Origin: Nostoc sp. CHAB 5715 | GTDB lineage: Bacteria > Cyanobacteriota > Cyanobacteriia > Cyanobacteriales > Nostocaceae | Direction: 5' to 3' | DNA: 9,783 bases | NCBI RefSeq assembly: GCF_020829685.1 | Contig: NZ_JAIVFR010000166.1 | Location: 1 to 9,783, forward strand | Notes under the pieces: model-generated | Seen by the model: the letters and a program-made list of their open reading frames with translations, nothing else | Database searches by the model: none | Told to the model about the DNA's origin: nothing | Translations under genes and position numbers: made by a program | Shown here: positions 7,216 through 9,783 of the stretch, in pieces | Position numbering within the stretch: position 1 is the stretch's first letter | Layout of the letters: the number at the start of each line of letters is the position of its first letter

Positions 7216-7378
7216 TTTTGAATACTTCGGCTACGCCCTTCCCTGCGGGACGCTGCGCGAACGGCTACGCTCAGGACAAGCTCAGGACAAGCTCAGGACA
7301 AGTTTTGAATACTTCGGCTACGCCCTTCTCTACGAGAGGCTGCGCCAACGGCTACGCTCAGGACAAGCTCAGTACAAG
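7216..7378. repeat. Direct duplication (87 bp and 76 bp) with 11-bp subrepeats and paired-arm changes
   Basis: Copy 1 is 7216-7302 and copy 2 is 7303-7378, both starting TTTTGAATACTTCGGCTACG; a third, divergent start (TTTTGAATTCGG) follows at 7379. Copy 1 ends with three tandem GCTCAGGACAA units (7269-7301). Copy 2 ends with two (7356-7377), the second with a T for G. That one-unit difference explains the 11-bp length difference. Each copy contains a small stem: CCC-TGC-GGG in copy 1 and CTC-TAC-GAG in copy 2, where both arms changed so that pairing is kept. A 65-codon frame through this region follows the repeat and has no supporting start signal. Confidence 0.88.
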
Positions 7379-7404
7379 TTTTGAATTCGGAGCGAAGCGA
7401 CGTG

Positions 7405-7529
7405 ACGCTAGCTAAACAAGCGATTAAACTATGGATAATATCAAGCAATTGTTGCTTTTAGCACCACTTACATAAATTTAATTGCATTGTTACATCTAAA
7501 ATCTCATCCTGTTATATCAAAAACCTATT
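7405..7529 (+). promoter_or_regulatory. A/T-rich leader upstream of the adenylate cyclase gene, probable promoter region
   Basis: Base composition switches from the G/C-rich repeats to A/T-rich DNA about 110 bp before the start codon. Weak sigma70-like pairings exist, for example TTGCTT at 7452-7457 with TAAATT at 7473-7478 (15-bp spacer), and a lone TAATAT at 7436-7441. A small dyad AGCAA-TTG-TTGCT lies at 7445-7457 and overlaps the possible -35. No purine-rich ribosome binding site stands before the ATG, which is not unusual in cyanobacteria. The promoter must lie in or before this segment, but none can be assigned firmly. Confidence 0.3.
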
Positions 7530-9783
7530 ATGTCAGTGTATCAAGATTGTGGGGAGACCACCGATTTGATTATTAGTGTTCACAACCAAGAAAACCTCGA
7601 ATTACAAGCAAATGCCGCTCCTGTGGGTGCTCTTGCCACAAGACAAGGAAATTTTTCTACGTTTCTTGCTCCCCTGACTCAGGATACTTTTAAGCAAGTC
7701 GTTCAGGATGTCGAGCAAAAATTACAGATTGTCCATCAAACCTTGTCAATGCTGGATTCTCAAGGATTTGAAACTCTTCTGCAAGAAATGTTGCATTCGA
7801 TTACCTTAAAAACCGGAGAATTACTGGGGGCAGACCGGACGACGATATTTTTATTGGATGAAGAAAAACAAGAACTCTGGTCGATTCTGGCTGAGGGGGA
7901 GGGCGATCGCTCTTTAGAAATTCGTATCCCCGCCGATAAAGGCATTGCTGGGGAAGTCGCCACCTTCAAGCGAGTTATTAATATTCCCTTTGATTTTTAT
8001 AACGATCCGCGATCGCATTTTGCCCAAGAACAAGAAAAAAGAACTGGCTACCGCACCTACACCATGCTGGCTTTGCCATTATTGAATGAACATGGACACT
8101 TGGTTGCGGTAGTGCAATTACTGAATAAATTAAAATCTGGGAATAATCCCGATGTTCCACTTGCAGAGCGCATTGATACCAAAGGTTTTATCTGTGGTGA
8201 CGAACAATTATTTCAAGAATTTGCCCCTTCGATTCGCCTGATTTTAGAATCCTCGCGCTCTTTTTATGTAGCCACCCAAAAACAAAGAGCAGTGGCGGCG
8301 CTGATGAAGGCGATCAAGTCTCTATCTCAAAGCAGTCTCGACTTAGAAGATACCCTGAAGCGGGTGATGGATGAAGCCAAGGAACTGATGAATGCCGATC
8401 GCAGTACACTATGGTTAATAGACCGCGATCGCCATGAATTGTGGACGAAAATCACCCAGGATGATGGTTCAACTAAGGAGTTGCGAGTCCCCGTAGGTAA
8501 AGGCTTTGCTGGTATAGTAGCGGCTTCTGGCAAGAAATTGAATATTGCCTTTGATTTGTACGACGATCCTGACTCTGATACTGCCAAACAACTCGATCAG
8601 CAAAATGGTTATCGCACCTGTAGCTTGCTTTGTATGCCAGTATTTAACGCAAATCAACAACTGATTGGCGTTACCCAATTAGTAAATAAAAAGAAAAATG
8701 GTGATTTTCCACCTTATAATCCAGCTGATTGGCCCAAAGCTCCCGACTGCTTCCAAGCTAGCTTTGACCGCAACGATGAAGAATTCATGGAAGCTTTTAA
8801 TATTCAAGCGGGAGTAGCGCTGCAAAATGCTCAGTTGTTTGCCACAGTTAAACAACAAGAACAAATGCAACGGGATATTCTGCGTAGTCTTTCCAATGGA
8901 GTAGTTTCCACTGATAAAGCTGGGTTAATTATCGCCGCCAATGAAAGTGCCAAACGTTTGCTAGGACTGGAGCCAGAAGATCGGTTAGAAGGTAAATTAG
9001 TTACTGAGGCGATCGGCATCAAAGAAGGTGACTTTAGCAAGTGGTATCAGGATGCTTTACATGCAGCCGACTTAAAAGGCCGCCAGCAATATTACCCCGA
9101 TCGCACACTCCTAACTACTGGTACAGAACAGCACAGTATCAATTTATCGATTAACACAATAGCTGATGCTAGCGACCAAGAGCAAGTCCGGGGGGCGCTG
9201 GTAGTAATGGAAGATATCAGTGATGAAAAGCGGCTCAAGAGTACGATGTACCGCTACATGACCCAGGAATTAGCCGAAGAATTGCTGAAATTGGATGACG
9301 CTAAACTAGGAGGCGATCGTAAAGAAGTTTCGATTTTATTTTCGGATATTCGCGGGTATACCACTTTAACGGAAAACTTACAAGCAGAAGAAGTGGTGAG
9401 TATGCTCAATGAATATTTTGAATCAATGGTGGAGGCAGTCTTTAAACATAAAGGCACTCTTGATAAATATATCGGCGATGCCATCATGGCTGTGTTTGGT
9501 TCTCCCTTACCGTTAGAAGAACACGCTTGGATGGCAGTGCAAACATCTTTAGAAATGCGCGATCGTCTGCACGAATTTAATCAACGTCGCTATACAGATG
9601 ATAAGCCCAAAATTAAAATCGGCATTGGTATCAACTCAGATACCGTAATTAGTGGGAATATCGGCTCTAGTAAGCGGATGGAATTTACCGCCATTGGCGA
9701 TGGCGTTAATCTTGGCTCTCGATTAGAAAGTGTCAGTAAACAATACGGTTGCGATATTATTATTAGCGATAACACTTTTAAGC
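7530..9783 (+). CDS. cyaB2: Class IIIb adenylate cyclase, GAF-GAF-PAS-catalytic, CyaB2-like (3' end missing)
   Basis: It makes cAMP from ATP. The ATG at 7530 is the only ATG/GTG/TTG in frame after the stop at 7497; 751 codons are in the window. Seen: GAF-A about 75-242, with NKFDE motif residues N199 K200, F220, D224 E225; GAF-B about 265-437, with N386 K387, F412, D416 E417; PAS about 445-568; cyclase domain from about 596. Catalytic residues present are metal-binding Asp606 (LFSDIRGYT) and Asp650 (KYIGD), adenine-selecting Lys646 and Thr720, and transition-state Asn727 and Arg731. Thr in place of Asp at 720 marks class IIIb. Known for Anabaena CyaB1/CyaB2 (about 860 residues): cAMP binding to the tandem GAFs activates the enzyme, sodium inhibits through the GAFs, and class IIIb enzymes respond to bicarbonate. 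From memory the GAF sequence matches the crystallised CyaB2 tandem, and its residue numbering agrees. About 110 residues should be missing. No membrane segment; likely cytosolic. Confidence 0.93.
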   Translation, partial: MSVYQDCGETTDLIISVHNQENLELQANAAPVGALATRQGNFSTFLAPLTQDTFKQVVQDVEQKLQIVHQTLSMLDSQGFETLLQEMLHSITLKTGELLGADRTTIFLLDEEKQELWSILAEGEGDRSLEIRIPADKGIAGEVATFKRVINIPFDFYNDPRSHFAQEQEKRTGYRTYTMLALPLLNEHGHLVAVVQLLNKLKSGNNPDVPLAERIDTKGFICGDEQLFQEFAPSIRLILESSRSFYVATQKQRAVAALMKAIKSLSQSSLDLEDTLKRVMDEAKELMNADRSTLWLIDRDRHELWTKITQDDGSTKELRVPVGKGFAGIVAASGKKLNIAFDLYDDPDSDTAKQLDQQNGYRTCSLLCMPVFNANQQLIGVTQLVNKKKNGDFPPYNPADWPKAPDCFQASFDRNDEEFMEAFNIQAGVALQNAQLFATVKQQEQMQRDILRSLSNGVVSTDKAGLIIAANESAKRLLGLEPEDRLEGKLVTEAIGIKEGDFSKWYQDALHAADLKGRQQYYPDRTLLTTGTEQHSINLSINTIADASDQEQVRGALVVMEDISDEKRLKSTMYRYMTQELAEELLKLDDAKLGGDRKEVSILFSDIRGYTTLTENLQAEEVVSMLNEYFESMVEAVFKHKGTLDKYIGDAIMAVFGSPLPLEEHAWMAVQTSLEMRDRLHEFNQRRYTDDKPKIKIGIGINSDTVISGNIGSSKRMEFTAIGDGVNLGSRLESVSKQYGCDIIISDNTFK

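Noticed and set aside
7218..7415. 65-codon + strand frame NTSATPF and onward
   Set aside because: It lies wholly in the duplicated 87/76-bp repeat with 11-bp subunits. The duplicated protein text follows from the DNA duplication and there is no start signal.

Overview
The window looks like a piece of a filamentous, Nostocales-type cyanobacterial chromosome (Nostoc/Anabaena relatives). Three things point there: ten exact copies of the HIP1 octamer GCGATCGC, a giant AAA-ATPase/GAF/histidine-kinase protein of a kind abundant in these genomes, and a GAF-GAF-PAS adenylate cyclase of the Anabaena CyaB type. The intergenic DNA is also crowded with short palindromic and tandem repeats, as is usual in Nostocales.

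Layout. (1) 1-6141, + strand: the 3' part (2046 codons) of a very large hybrid sensor histidine kinase. The window opens exactly on the Walker A loop of its AAA-type ATPase domain. A long helical (TPR-like) region, GAF, PAS, GAF, GAF, HisKA, HATPase_c and a C-terminal receiver follow. (2) 6142-7529: 1388 bp with no convincing gene, built almost entirely of repeats. In order these are a 9-bp G-rich tandem repeat, sixteen 21-bp tandem units with internal dyads, an 11-bp inverted repeat, a 173-bp MITE-like element with 14-bp perfect terminal inverted repeats and a 3-bp TAC duplication, a 243-bp nested palindromic element holding four hairpins, a solo copy of the MITE end, and a direct duplication with 11-bp subrepeats. 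(3) 7530-9783, + strand: the first 751 codons of a class IIIb adenylate cyclase, very likely the orthologue of Anabaena cyaB2. It has two GAF domains with intact NKFDE motifs, a PAS domain and most of the catalytic domain; the window ends before its stop.

Both genes are multi-sensor signalling proteins on the same strand. The first should feed ligand, redox or other cues into a His-Asp phosphorelay. The second makes cAMP and is probably activated by cAMP bound to its own GAF domains. The long repeat-filled gap argues against an operon, and no shared pathway can be shown from the sequence. I see no clear undescribed multi-gene system. The most unusual content is the layered repeat cluster, a palindromic repeat read in frame inside the kinase gene, and the apparent fusion of two sensor-kinase modules.
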